DNA from: Brassica napus
Taxonomy: Eukaryota > Streptophyta > Magnoliopsida > Brassicales > Brassicaceae
NCBI RefSeq assembly: GCF_020379485.1
Contig: NC_063448.1
Span: 48,121,218 to 48,185,217 of the forward strand
Direction of reading: 5' to 3'
Length of the DNA: 64,000 nt
Below are positions 47,232-59,072 of the stretch, in pieces. Position numbers and translations under genes: made by a program. Each line of letters opens with the position of its first letter. Positions within the stretch are counted from its first letter, which is position 1. The notes below the pieces were generated by a model, which was not told the DNA's origin, searched no databases, and saw only the letters and a list, made by a program, of their open reading frames with translations.

Positions 47232-48026
47232 TGATAGCAAGAGGATTATGAACGTGGCTTTTCTTTTGTTTCTATAACGTCTTGTTTGGTCTTTTGACTT
47301 TTCCGTGTCTATGTTTGTTATCTCTGTCATGTCCTTGTGTTTGTGATTCCCTTAATCATCTTTTGTTGTGACGGTGATCCTGGAGACTTCTAATTTCCAG
47401 CCAATAAGTTTAAGATTGTATCCCATTGCAACTTTTGTGTCGTCCAAATTTGTATTTTTGTTTTAAATAAACAGTTCTTAATTCCACACCATTAATCACT
47501 TTATCTAATGGATCCCAAGCATTCATTAGAACTGTAATCAACTTATATGTTTAAACCAAATCAGTTTTATTGATCTTAGGAAATTCGACATGTCGTCATA
47601 TATTGTTTTGATTTGTATGAGTTAGCTTGTTTCTTATTTATAAATCTTTACCCAAAAAGTTACGTTGAAACCGTGATGAGACGATATCAAACTATAGCTA
47701 GAACATAAGAACCGAAAGATACAAAACAAAAGGAACATTTTGTTTCATATAAGTATAGAAGATTTTATGAATAAACAAACAACTTTCAACAATCTTACAA
47801 AATTCAAAGATACTACCTTCATCAAAGATGTTAACCTTCATAATATAACAATTTTCAACTGATGTAACTTTTTTTTTTGTTCTTGTTTTTAAATTAAAGA
47901 ACCAGACAATTTATTAACCATGACATTGGATAATGATTTTTTTTCTAAACCGGAGAAAACCCAACCGAAAAACAAGAAGTCAAAGGACGAAACCCGGGCC
48001 ACCATAAAACGACACCGTATGACACC
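47232..48026. other. LEA 3' UTR and AT-rich intergenic DNA
   Basis: The 3' UTR probably extends to about 47430. No gene or clear repeat was seen in the rest. Confidence 0.4.
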
Positions 48027-48029
48027 TTA

Positions 48030-48703
48030 GAGCATGTACAACGCTATAAATCAGGCAATCCTTAGGAACAATCCTTAATGCTTTTTGATTAAAGAAATAT
48101 TAAAAAAGGAGGATAAAGTTAAGGATGATCCTTAATTAAGGATTAAAATACGGAAATCCTTATTGTGCTGGCACACTTTGATTGGTCAGCTGAAAGTGTA
48201 CGTGTTCTTCATCTCCACCTTGTCTCTTCCACATTATCTGCTTCACTCTCTCTCTCTTTCTAGAGCAACAATGGCTACGACTGCTTCTTTCTTTACAATA
48301 GCGTCGTCATTCTCCGAGCCCAGGATTCAGATCCGTTCCTCGAAGCGCACAAGCCTTTCACTCCAATACTCAATTCCGTATAAAGCCAATTCTCGGAGCA
48401 GGAGGAGACTCGTGGTAAGCTCCGTTTCAGCGCCCAAAGTTGAGCTCCGTACTGGACCGGATTATCTCATTTCATCCCTCCTCTCTAAGGTCTGTATCGG
48501 TTTGAGTCAAATACATTTTCAATTTTAAATTTTAAATTTTTAAATTTCTAAGATTAAGAAAAAAAAAATTCTAAGGATTCCATATTAGATAATACCATTG
48601 GACCTATAATTATGTTAAGAGTTCTTAACTATTGAAAAAAAAAGAAAAATTATTATAATATATCTAAGGATTCCAATGGTGGGTAACACCATTGGAGTTG
48701 CTC
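48030..48703. mobile_element. Harbinger/Tourist-like element carrying a gene fragment
   Basis: Flanked by TTA on both sides (48027-48029, 48704-48706). The left end is gagcatgtacaacgct and the right end, inverted, gagcaactccaatggt. Subterminal aatccttag/ctaaggatt words recur inside both ends in opposite sense. Between them lies a GC-richer block with a plastid-protein exon. TIR similarity is modest, so two neighbouring MITEs flanking a gene piece is an alternative. Confidence 0.5.
48271..48489 (+). pseudogene. First exon of a plastid lipid-associated (fibrillin) gene, truncated
   Basis: The frame opens 'MATTASFFTIASSFSEPRIQ', a Ser-rich chloroplast transit peptide, and continues through 'SSVSAPKVELRTGPDYLISS' to 'LLSKV' at a gtctgt donor. 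This matches the start of PAP/fibrillin 3-type proteins (At3g26070/At3g26080, recalled). A 5' UTR-like CT-rich leader precedes it. No later exon follows: beyond 48490 the sequence is AT-rich repeat. So only exon 1 with its leader is present, and it cannot make a fibrillin domain. Confidence 0.65.
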
Positions 48704-48927
48704 TTAGGGTTATGACTAACAACACGTCGTCGTTCTGGTTCGGTCACTCTCGATTGAGATAGCTACTCTCGGTTCTTCCATGTTCCTATTTTAAATTTTC
48801 GGAAAATTCCGGCGAAAGTCATTAACTTTCCTCTCCCTTTCCCCGTTCTTGATATGTTATAGATCAAAAGAAGCTCGGAACTTTTTTGTTGTGAATTTGA
48901 AGAAATCAATCTCTGCTTGATCTAGAG

Positions 48928-50099
48928 ATGGCGGCTTTATTGTCGAGCAGGTTTCTCAAAGGAATCGCTAACAATTGGGTTTCTCTTTTGCAATCTTAAA
49001 GGTTGTTTCTTTTTCATCTCTTTGAGTAAATGCCTTTTGGGTTTTGATCCTGCTGTTAATTGAACCTGATTAGGTAAACACTACGTGAGATATGAGTAAC
49101 TTGATGTTTGTATGTTTTGCCTGTTCTAATCTTGAATTTACTAGGAGCTTCAACGGTTTTATTACATGGCTTCTTATGTTTGCAGGCATCTGCATCGGGC
49201 TACCAACATGGGATGATGAGATCCTACTCTACTACAGTGCCCAGCGAATCAGACACGCATGATGATTTCAAGCCTACACAGAAAGTCCCTTCCGGTTCTA
49301 CTGCCTCGCTAAAGGATATCGTTGAGAATGTAAACTTGGAGCTTTTTGGTTTGATGGTTTGTTTTGAAATTTGCATCTGGTTAGAGTTGTTTTGCTGATG
49401 GTGTTTAGCTTTTTTGGGTCGTTATAGGATGTGAAGGAGAATCCTGTTATGATCTACATGAAAGGAGTTCCGGAAGCTCCTCAGTGTGGGTTTAGCTCAC
49501 TAGCCGTAAGAGTTCTGCAACAATATAGTAAGTTTTTGATGTCTACTTGTAGTTGTAGATTGGTATTGAAGGCACCCTTTTTGTTTGAAACTCGGAATCT
49601 AACGTGTTGTGAGTTATGGTGTTCAGATGTTCCTATCGGTGCTAGGAACATTCTTGAAGATCAAGACTTGAAAAACGCTGTGAAATCCTTCAGGTCAGAT
49701 TATGCTTCATAGAGAGAGAGAGAGCTGTATAGTCTCATTCTCAATGTTCTTATAAATACCTTCTTGTTCTGTCATGGGTTCGGTAACGCTTTATAGATGT
49801 ATGATCTAGGCATGCTTCTTTGGCTAAAGCATTTCTTCGCTAGTTTTGTATCTAATTCGTGAAACTTCCTTCTGTGCAGCCATTGGCCTACGTTTCCTCA
49901 GATCTTCATCAAGGGAGAGTTTATTGGAGGCTCAGACATCATCCTTAACATGCACAAGGTTAATGAGCATACTCTTTTTAGTGTCTTATTGTATTTTCCA
50001 TTGTGTTGGCTTATGATCTCAAGTCCTTTTGTACAATTCCAGGAAGGTCAACTTGAGGAAAAGCTTAAAGACGTCTCTGGAAACCAAAACTCTCAATAA
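48928..50099 (+). CDS. GRXS15: Mitochondrial monothiol glutaredoxin GRXS15
   Basis: Six exons: 48928-48978, 49186-49329, 49428-49527, 49627-49693, 49880-49958, 50043-50099; 165 aa, all GT-AG. A mitochondrial presequence ('[15 protein letters not shown]') precedes a single glutaredoxin domain with the active site CGFS in '[20 protein letters not shown]', '[20 protein letters not shown]' with the TFP (cis-proline) and GG motifs, and '[20 protein letters not shown]'. CGFS glutaredoxins bind a [2Fe-2S] cluster with glutathione and pass it on in mitochondrial iron-sulfur protein assembly. In the duplicated Arabidopsis block At3g15660 holds this position. Nothing is broken. Exon 1 ends at TGG|gtttct; reading through would hit a stop, which supports the splice. 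Confidence 0.95.
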
Positions 50100-50396
50100 A
50101 CTTCTAGAGGTTTTTATTTGATTTGATTTGATTTGAATGAAATTATTATGTTTTTTTTTTGTTTTTGATGGACGGCAATAATGTCACAAGAAACTCAAAA
50201 TCTTTTGAATCTTGGTATGAACAAACATTTATTTCATTATTTATAACCATGAATAGAAAAGCAGAAAAGCAAAAGAAAAAAAAAAATCACAAAACAGTTG
50301 AAACAGAAAGTGCCGTATACCCCACGAAACCCATCCATTATATATAATATGTTCTAACACCATGTATAATTATAGATATAGAGATGCTTTTGGAGC

Positions 50397-51965
50397 TTAA
50401 CGCCATCCCTCAAGACCAAGCCTTGAAGCGAGCCAGTGAACCACCTCCTCCATTTCCTTAGGAACCGTGTAATGACCCAGCCTACATAATGACAATAAAG
50501 CTCATTATCTCAGACCAAAACTGTAAAACAGACTACACTGATAACTTTGATTTACAACTTTTAACACTTACCCTTCATATGGTTTGAACACAACTTGTCG
50601 GAATCCAGCCATAGCAAGTGAATACGCTGATTTTTCTCCAAATCTGTAAGGAACTACATCATCCGCTGCAACCAAACAACATATCAAGAGAAAACAAAAA
50701 TTAGATTCTATCAGGTGATTTTTATACAACTTTATATTACAGAATGATGTGTGCACATACAAGTTCCATGAGAAAGTATAACTGGTATTGATGCAGCACG
50801 CCTTGCAGCCTCATTAGAACTTTCTATTTTGCTCCTTAAGCTCCTGCATTGTTATATGTAACGTTTAAAATATTTGGAATCTGTATTAACTAGTGACATG
50901 AAGTGGTTGTAGAGAATATAATAAATACCTCCAACCAGGAAGCCAACCACTAAGTCCTACAGTAGCTCGTAGGTTTATAGTATAAGGATGTCCGGTTCCG
51001 TAACGTCCAAGAGCGTAGCACGTCGTGGAATAAAGAGCTATTGCTGCACCCATGCTGAAACCTCCTATCCCAACTTTGACTGAAACAAACAAACAACATT
51101 TCCAAGTTAAGCTAGAGACTGTGATGTTGAAACTCTTTGCCTCTCTTACCATCTGTTGGTTCAGCTGACAAGAGGTTAGCAATATGTGCAGCTGAAGCAT
51201 CTAAGCCTTCTATATCATCTTGAAGATCCTCAGAAATTTCTCCCACGTCGAACCCTGAGAATCAAAGAGTTTGGTATTAGCTATGGTTTTGGAAGAGTGT
51301 TTTGGTGAAGATTAGAGAAGCCTGCAAGTTGAATGATCTTACAGGCAGTGCAAGGGAATCCTCCAAGAAGAGAAACAGGACGAGAAGGAGCAGTTGGACA
51401 AATCCATTTTATCTGTGCATAGCATATAAGCATATATCTTTTTTTTTATCAGAAACCATTCAATGAGAGTTCATTAATACAGAAAACTACTTCCAAATGT
51501 ATTTTGTCTTCATGGATCCCTTACGTTTGGAAGAGGAAGGCTCTCCAAGAGCTGAGACGAGCTGCAGAGAGAACATAGACACAGTGAGTTTCTGGTTCAA
51601 GTCATTTTGAGCATCGTTTAGGCATACTGACTTGCCTCAAGATTCAAGAAATGGAGATTGATCATAAGTACAAGGCAAGTGAAAGATTATTATAATACCT
51701 TGAGCCATTGTCTCCAAGACCGTGCAACCAAACAATAGTAGCTTGGTGTTTTCCTTTAGGCCTCACAACATAAGTCCTTCCAAACTCATGTCCTCTTCCA
51801 CTTCTACTGCCTACAAATATTTTGCCAGAAACATATTGAAGAAGAGTAATCTCAAAAATAGAGTTATGACTAGCATACAGTAACAACGCATTAAATATTA
51901 CATAATATAGAGTAAAAAAGAAGTAGAAACTGACCAGAACCCATGCTTTGATGAGAATAGCTCAT
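50397..51965 (-). CDS. Acyl-protein thioesterase (phospholipase/carboxylesterase family)
   Basis: Nine exons: 51935-51965, 51699-51810, 51525-51561, 51343-51412, 51150-51254, 50929-51079, 50761-50843, 50572-50665, 50397-50481; 255 aa, phases all close. It has the alpha/beta hydrolase fold of APT1/2-type enzymes that remove acyl (palmitoyl) groups from protein cysteines. Motifs: 'TIVWLHGLGDNGSS' (oxyanion region), nucleophile serine in 'GIGGFSMGAAIALYS', catalytic Asp in 'SDDVVPYRFGEKS', catalytic His in 'GLGHYTVPKEM'. There is no signal peptide, so it is likely cytosolic. Orthologous to At1g52700/At3g15650 by position (recalled). Its 3' end faces GRXS15's 3' end about 300 bp away. Confidence 0.95.
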
Positions 51966-53298
51966 TGTTGTTCAATTGACTGTTTTGTTTTTCACTACAA
52001 TTTTTTTGGTGGAGAGTTTTCAAATGCCACAAACACACACGATGATGGAAAATATAAGAGAAGGTTAGGGAGGGGGATGCTTATTTATAGAGAAGTTTTG
52101 AGGTGATGTTGAGAGGAGAGGAGAAGGAATAAAAAGGAAAGGAGATGTGAATCAGAATCATTCACTATGGGAGGTTAAATGTGTGCACCAGCTACACAAA
52201 AACTACTACTAAGAGAAGGCCAGAGAAACCATACATGCAAAATTTCTTTCTTTATATATTTAAAACAAAGAAATAAATCTTTTTGGGAACAGAAGGAATC
52301 AAAATCAAAACCAGAGCAGAGTTAGCTGCAAAAAGAGAGAATCAATGCTTTTGTGGACAGTGGAGGGAAAATAAACTCTACCGCGTAAAAGAATATTAAT
52401 TCTATATACATATAACATAAGTATATTACTAGAAACATGAGGGTATAATCCAAAACTGAAAAAGAAAGAAGAAAAGGTTAAAAGAAAAATCTTCTTGTTC
52501 AATCATTTGTTTAATGAAAAAAATGAAAGTGAGAAGATTGATGGATACGCATTAACCAGAAAGCTGAAACTATCTCAGATAAAAAGGATTAAAATTACAC
52601 AGTGGACAAGGAGATTACATTTAAGGTTTTTATAGGGTTCTTGGATTTGTAAAATCTGAAAGCACTGAGTGTAATGATGCGTAGGAAACATCAGTGACCA
52701 ACCTGGACTTCATGTGCGGGAAGCAATAAAATTAAAAAAGCCTTTGATCTTTTCTCATCTCCTTCAACGCTTCTTTCATTACTCTCTTTTGTTTGACACT
52801 GTAGAGTTATCCTGGCCACTATTTTCACCCAGTCATTTTTCTTAATATATAGATAAAAGATTGTATTAACAAGAGTTTATTATATTTAAATGCATATGAT
52901 AACCTAAACATGTACATTATATTTGGCCAGCTCTTCTAATATAGTAGTGTTTTGTATAAGTTCTGTCTCATTGCGCCTTTTTCTAGGTTATTTTTGTTGT
53001 TAACGAGTTTTTTCAGTAACATGCATCTCAGATCGCATGCGGGTTTGAATATTGGATGGTAACACGCCAACGATAATAACATTACATTGATTTTGTTAAA
53101 GAGTTTTATCTTTCGTTAAAACTTAAAAAATATTGTTAAAAGTTTCTTCTATCCATCTCTATAGTTATGCATTAATGCAGTTGTTTTCTTAGACATTGAC
53201 ATTTCCTGGTGTTTAGTACGTTTGGTCCACTTGAGTTATCTAGATCCCCATATTTCTTTACTTTAAAAGAGTGTTAATTATTTGACCAAAAAAAAAAG
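51966..53298. other. Upstream region of the thioesterase, no other gene
   Basis: The 5' UTR/promoter (TATA-like tatttatag near 52085) grades into AT-rich DNA. No repeat or ORF was supported. Confidence 0.4.
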
Positions 53299-53313
53299 GT
53301 GTTAATTAGTGTT

Positions 53314-54323
53314 TTTTTTTTGTTATCTGGTAGATTAAAGATTAGATCAAACATCATCTTACACAAAAACGCCAGCGACATTACCTACCTTTCCAGAGCC
53401 AAGAATCAGCGAGGTCACAAACCTCTAAAAATAACAAAGACAATAAAGAAAAAAGATGTCGAGAGGCAGGAGAGTAAAACATAACTTCAGGAAAGGAGTT
53501 CTCCACTTTGCGCTCAAAGACGAGCATACCGAAATAGAACTCATCAACAATTAACACAAGCTGAAAGGAGCAGCGAGATAGATAGACGCACACGAACATC
53601 ACCAAACATTTAAACTGAATCGAGAGAGGTTAGAATCCTTAACCGTCGCTGTAAATACCCTTCAATCCCAACTAAGACTCGCCATTGGACCTTGAGTATG
53701 CTCTCCCCGCGCCTCATACGCACCATCACCCCACGGCGAAGCCTATAAAAGCTTCCCGGAAACGTCTTATTCATACAGCCAGTAACTGGATAATAACCAC
53801 TCCAAATCCATAACAATCACGATCAAAACGGCGGCAATCGACCGACAATGAAGCAATCGCTTCGATATACATCTATTCCTTCTGATCCTCTCAAAACTAA
53901 GGTTAAGCTCGCAAAAAGCTCTGGCCATCAAAAACAACAACCACCGGGGTTGACTCTAATGAACAGAGGCAGCACTCCCAAACCCAAGCAAGAAGCCGAG
54001 CCACATTCGCAGCTAAGCCTCACGCCCCCCTTCACAGTGGCCACTACTGCTTGTCCCAACGAAGAAACAAAGGGTAAAACCTATTTCCAAACATTCCGCT
54101 CCGACATCGAAACACAAGGATACAAGATCTACGAAGAGAAACCACTTGAGAAACTCTAAAAACCGACTCCACCTAAATCAAGCCCAACACCTTCCGCGCC
54201 ATGACTCCAACACCAGCAAGCTCGCATTCCGGCCGGCGACTCCACGCAAGCAGAGACATAGCCGAACAGAATCTCCGGAGGTAGAACCAAAAGCAAGGCG
54301 GACAGGAATGGATAGATCTCGGA
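53314..54323 (-). mobile_element. 1-kb retroposon with poly(A) and 15-bp target-site duplication
   Basis: The 15-bp sequence gtgttaattagtgtt is repeated exactly at 53299-53313 and 54324-54338. The left end abuts a T run (53312-53321), a minus-strand poly(A) tail. The insert is GC-richer than its surroundings. On the minus strand I find no reverse transcriptase motif; short frames on either strand (e.g. plus 53848-54159, 103 aa) look accidental. It is a non-autonomous non-LTR retroposon or a retroposed transcript of unknown origin. Confidence 0.75.
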
Positions 54324-54338
54324 GTGTTAATTAGTGTT

Positions 54339-55029
54339 CTGATCAGTGGAAATTTTTATGGGTTCAAAAATTATTAAAATTTGTATTTTACACACGTGTA
54401 ATTGTATATTGGGTGAGGTTAATTAGTATTTATCTACGTTATATTAATAAAATAAATTAGATAAGAAAAACAACTTTAGTGGGAGTGTGACCTACATGAT
54501 GATAAAATCGCAATGGGTCTGACCGTCTGAGACTCTGAGCAGTTCACTTATACTAATATTTGAAGCAACGTAGCCGATAATATTCTAAATACTGTTTTAT
54601 ATATTGAAACGAAACCGCCCACTAACAATTTAACACGTTACATTAAAAAGCATGGAGCCAGAAAAAGATCATGCTAAATTTCAAAACCAAAAAAGTTGAA
54701 CACTGGAAATGGGCATGGTCAGATGGATATTGGATACGTCACATAGCATACGCGTAATAATTGACTTTTGTCTCACTTTCCATCTCTACCACAAAGATCT
54801 CCATAGATTTCATGGTATGATTACTATATATCTTTCGTAAAGAAAATACCAACTGTTACCACTTAACTTTTTTTTTTTGATCAACGTTACCACTTAACTA
54901 TTATGACTTGTTAAAGTTAACTGGTGATAGAAATTGAGTGATTTATTACCGGGTATCAGATATGGTATTTCAATGGCTGAGTAATTTAATTGTGATATTT
55001 AAGGTGCATGCAAGTATTTTATTTGAAAA
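54339..55029. other. Intergenic, no gene seen
   Basis: AT-rich DNA between the retroposon and a Helitron. Confidence 0.4.
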
Positions 55030-56058
55030 CTAGGTTAAGACCCGTGCCTTGCGCGGAATAAACATTATATATATATTATTTTATATATTATATGTTTATA
55101 ACATATTATGAAATAATAAATATATATTGAATAATTAAAAAGTCATTATCTACTTATATAATTAAATTGTTGCAAACATATAAATAAATTTTATAAATCG
55201 AAAAATATTTTTTTATTTGATGTGATATATAATTAAATTTAAATGGTAGTAACATATATATGTTATATTTTAATATTAATATTTATTAGATGATGATTTT
55301 TACTCATATTTTTTTTATCATTTGTATCTGTTATAGCAAAAAAATCTAAATTAGTGATAACAAAATTTTCACTGTGAGATTAGTGGTTTAAGTAATTTAT
55401 AATATTTTAAAAAATTAAGTTGTCAATATTTTTTCAAATTTTTTATCAAAAAAATGTTCAAAGTAAATTTCAAAATTAAGATATTTATATGTTTTTATAT
55501 GGCATATAGTTTAATTTAAAATGATACATTTATTTATATATCTTTTATTTTTGATACTTATTAAATGAGACTTTCAACTTATATTATTTTTTAATTATTT
55601 GTATCATGTCATTACAAAAGTTTTAAATCATAGATCACAAAATTTGAATGTGAAACTTTTAACAGTTTTAGTAATTTATACTCATTTTAAAAAATTCAAA
55701 ATATAATATATAAATATTTTTTAAAAATTTTTATTATATAGTTACTATGATTGTTTAATTTATTTTAATAGCTTAAAATTAAACAAATATAATTATAATA
55801 CACACTTATTTTTATCAAATATTTATTATTCAAAATCATTAATTGTCATATATACTTTAGCCACATTAGGCAATTCTGTAATCTTATTTAAGGAAATAAT
55901 TAAGCACATTTAATAATGTATTTATTGTGGTTTAATAAAAAGCTTATTATATATTTAGATGGACCAACCTATTTCTCTAAGGATTCTAAGAATCATTATA
56001 GTGTTGACATGTGTCTACAAACAAATGTTGCAATGCTTCTCAAATAATATATAGGAGA
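55030..56058 (-). mobile_element. Short non-autonomous Helitron
   Basis: The minus strand starts TCTCCTATATATTATTTGAG at 56058 (host A before) and ends ccgcgcaaggcacgggtcttaacCTAG at 55030 (host T after). ccgcgc-aag-gcacgg forms a 3' hairpin 10 bp before CTAG. The interior is AT-rich without genes. Both ends and the A/T target fit, and the 5' end with its gagaagcattgcaaca follow-on resembles common Brassicaceae Helitrons. Confidence 0.85.
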
Positions 56059-56802
56059 TTAGTTAAACAATAATAACTTATGTAACAAACATAGAATGCA
56101 AATAATGTTTTACATCTATGCATTAGTTTGAACTTTGAACTGTTACTTGACATTTCTTTATAATCACGCACCACATTACAAAACTTTTAACAAAGGTCAA
56201 TAACTTTTGTAAGCAACCCATGTTCCCGCGGTCCTTTTTTTAACTTGTATTTAGCTTTTGGTTAGTCAACTCTTTTAGTGACCCACCGCTTTCATTAAGA
56301 AACAACTTCAATTGGTGGTGAATAGTCAACCAATATTAAAAAGTTAATTTAAACATATTTACATTATGATTTTCTTATCAATTGACATAAAACAATACAA
56401 TGGATGCTTCCAGCACTACTATGAAGTTCGATAATTTTTTTTAAAAAAATATTGTATTCTACAACTTAAAATCCTATTTTGTTTTCATTTGAAACAGCAT
56501 ATTTTCAGACAATATCCCTTTTCCCTTCTCCACATACTATATAATTTGTTTGTACCAATTTAAATATTCCATTTCCAAATAAAGTACAAATATTAATTAT
56601 TATTATCGAGCACATCGACCTGAAGGAGCATTTATGATGTTATTTATAGTATTCGATCAGTGATAGTATATGCTACGCCTCTGCTACCGTAATTAATTTG
56701 AGGGAGTCATTTATACCCCCTTTTTAATTAATAAATACATAGACAAGACGCGAGATGCCTTGCTAAGTTTCTAGGAGTATAAATGCTCATAAGTTATTGT
56801 AA
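56059..56802. other. Intergenic, no gene seen
   Basis: AT-rich; no ORF or repeat was recognised. Confidence 0.35.
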
Positions 56803-57023
56803 GAGCAAGATTATTCGGAAGTTCTTGAGTCGAGGTTATTAGCGGAATATAAGAATCTGTCTTTTAATTTTTAACTAAAAAAGCTAAGAATCGGTTCTTA
56901 AATAAGAGTTTTAAGAGACGGTTCTTATCGTTTTTAGTTAAAAGTTAAGAGACGGATTTTTAGAGTGGAGTTCTTAGCGGAATATAAGAACTCCACCCTA
57001 AGAACTTCCCAATAATCATGCTC
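56803..57023. mobile_element. Tourist-type (PIF/Harbinger) MITE
   Basis: 221 bp with terminal inverted repeats: left gagcaagattattcggaag and right, inverted, gagcatgattattgggaag. Target duplication TAA at 56800-56802 and 57024-57026. Inner repeats ttcttagcggaatataagaa and its inverse make a strong hairpin. No coding capacity. Confidence 0.9.
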
Positions 57024-57028
57024 TAATA

Positions 57029-57287
57029 CTCCCTTCATTTTTTAATATAAGCCGTTTTATAATTGTGCACATATATTAATAAATCATTAATTTTTTATAT
57101 TTTTTAAACAAAAACATCATTAATTATTTACCTAACCACAAATCAACCAATAATAAAATAGAAGATATATTATCATTGGTCATATAATATTAAATGTTAA
57201 TAAATTTTATATAGAAAACCGAAAACGTCATATAATTTGGAACATAAAAATTTCTTTAAAACGACTTATATAAAAAAACGGTGGGAG
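57029..57287. mobile_element. Stowaway-like MITE with TA target duplication
   Basis: The left end ctcccttcattttttaatat and right end, inverted, ctcccaccgtttttttatat are terminal inverted repeats, each followed by aag(c/t)cgtttta. TA at 57027-57028 and 57288-57289 is the target duplication. It lies five bases from the Tourist MITE, a nested or adjacent insertion. Confidence 0.85.
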
Positions 57288-57289
57288 TA

Positions 57290-59072
57290 GCAATTAGCAA
57301 TTAGCAACTAGCAAGTGAAAGGATTAGTGAAGGATGAAATGTCATGCTGCTGTATGGATAAGACATTGAATATGTTAATTGTAGGGGATAAAGTATTTAA
57401 CATAATTAATCATATTGCATTTATCTTTTTGCAGGAAATGTACAAGTTTTATAATACTCTAATTGGGGACAAGCGGCATCTGATATCGTTACGATAGTGT
57501 AATTATATCGGCAAATAGTACTATAGGCATAACTTTTCAGCACTAGAGATGTTATAAAGTAAAGTAAACGTCCAATAAACGGGTAGTCATGTCTTGTTCC
57601 ACAATTTTAACACTGGATTATGATGTATTGTTGGTACTGTTAACCAATATGATATTCATAATATAGAAACTACGTCGATTTATCGACAACACTCCTTTTG
57701 TTATATTTATTTTTACATCTGTTTAAAAACAATAATCTATCATGTACAACTCTTAAATCTAGCTATATATCTAGTATCCATAGCAAAACAAATAACAATG
57801 GATATAAATATGAAAGGAATATTTATAACACGTTTATATTAGTCAGCAAACAAAATATACGTGTTTAATTTTATTATTTAATTTGTGAAAGGTAAAATTG
57901 TCTCATAATTCTCAAGGCATAATATGATTTCTCTACCATAGTAATTTCACGCAAGAAACATATATTTATACACTTTTATAATATGCATGTATGCTAATTT
58001 TTAAAAAATATATATTTGGATGTTTATACTATGCATGCATGCATGTCTGAGCTCTGAAGACGAGAGGTTCGTAGCGAGGGCAAGCTGTGTCGAACATCAA
58101 TAGAGATTAGAGAATAACTGTTTATTTGGTGATTTTTCTGAAGTAGAAACAGAATATTGAACTCCGACGTTCTTCAGTTACAAAAAAAAAAACTCCGACG
58201 TTCTTTCTTCTTTATAGTTTGTTTCCTTTAAAAAAAAATCAAGACTCTTTTGCATTTTTTGGAATATATTCCTCGCGCATTTTTTTGAAAACATTGTCCT
58301 TTTGTTGTTTTTATTTCTATTTTATTGCTAATTAGCTTTTGTTTAGGTATGCTTGGTCTTTTCATTGTGAACATATAATGATATGACAACAAAAAGGCAT
58401 ATGAAATGAATAAGAACTGACGCAATTTTCAAATATCAACAATCTGAATACTTTCACTTTCGGTAAATCAAGTTCAATTAATTTGGTATTTAAGTTTTTT
58501 TTTTTTAGCCATTTGTGAAGATAATTTAAGAAGAAAACGTTAGGAAAGAATCGAAAGATAGCGAGAGAATAAAAGCGGCCTTGATGTTAACCTCCACCGG
58601 TCACCGGTCTTGGCCGCCGTGTTTATTGTATTTATGTATATAAAATGAAAAAGTAACACGTAGGTGCATTGTATGAGTAATTAGTGTTAAACCAATTAAT
58701 CAACAAGGTTGGAAGAAAATCGATGTTTCGATAATATATTGAATTATATGGCCGTTCACAGGGAATCAAGGACACCGTGTCCTGGACACGATCAAAACGT
58801 CCAATATGAAAAGACATCGAACCAAAAAATTAAAAGGGTAAAAGTATATAATAATATGCAAAAGGCAAGAATGATTCTGATTCAAGAATTGGTACAAAAG
58901 TAAAACAACGGTCGAGAGAGTTTTGGCATTTTGACAACTTCCGATACCGAAGTGTTGTTCCAAAAGGATCAAAAACATTTTTAATTGTGTTTCACCAGCA
59001 GCATATGTTTTTTATTCCAGTCAAAAATAATAAAAACAAAAAGCAAAACTCGCAGCAAGGGAGAAGCCGGAA
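57290..59072. other. Intergenic upstream-free region, no gene seen
   Basis: Begins with a short tandem repeat (gcaattagcaattagcaact). A doubled phrase actccgacgttctt occurs near 58155-58205. The final 70 bp is the COX5b 3' UTR. No ORF was supported. Confidence 0.4.

Noticed and set aside
46560..47330. 256-aa minus-strand frame rich in Leu/Ser/Arg
   Set aside because: It is the antisense of the repetitive LEA exon; 11-mer repeats keep opposite frames open.
53848..54159. 103-aa plus-strand ORF (MKQSLRYTSIPS...)
   Set aside because: It lies antisense inside the 1-kb retroposon, has no recognisable domain and no promoter; probably accidental.
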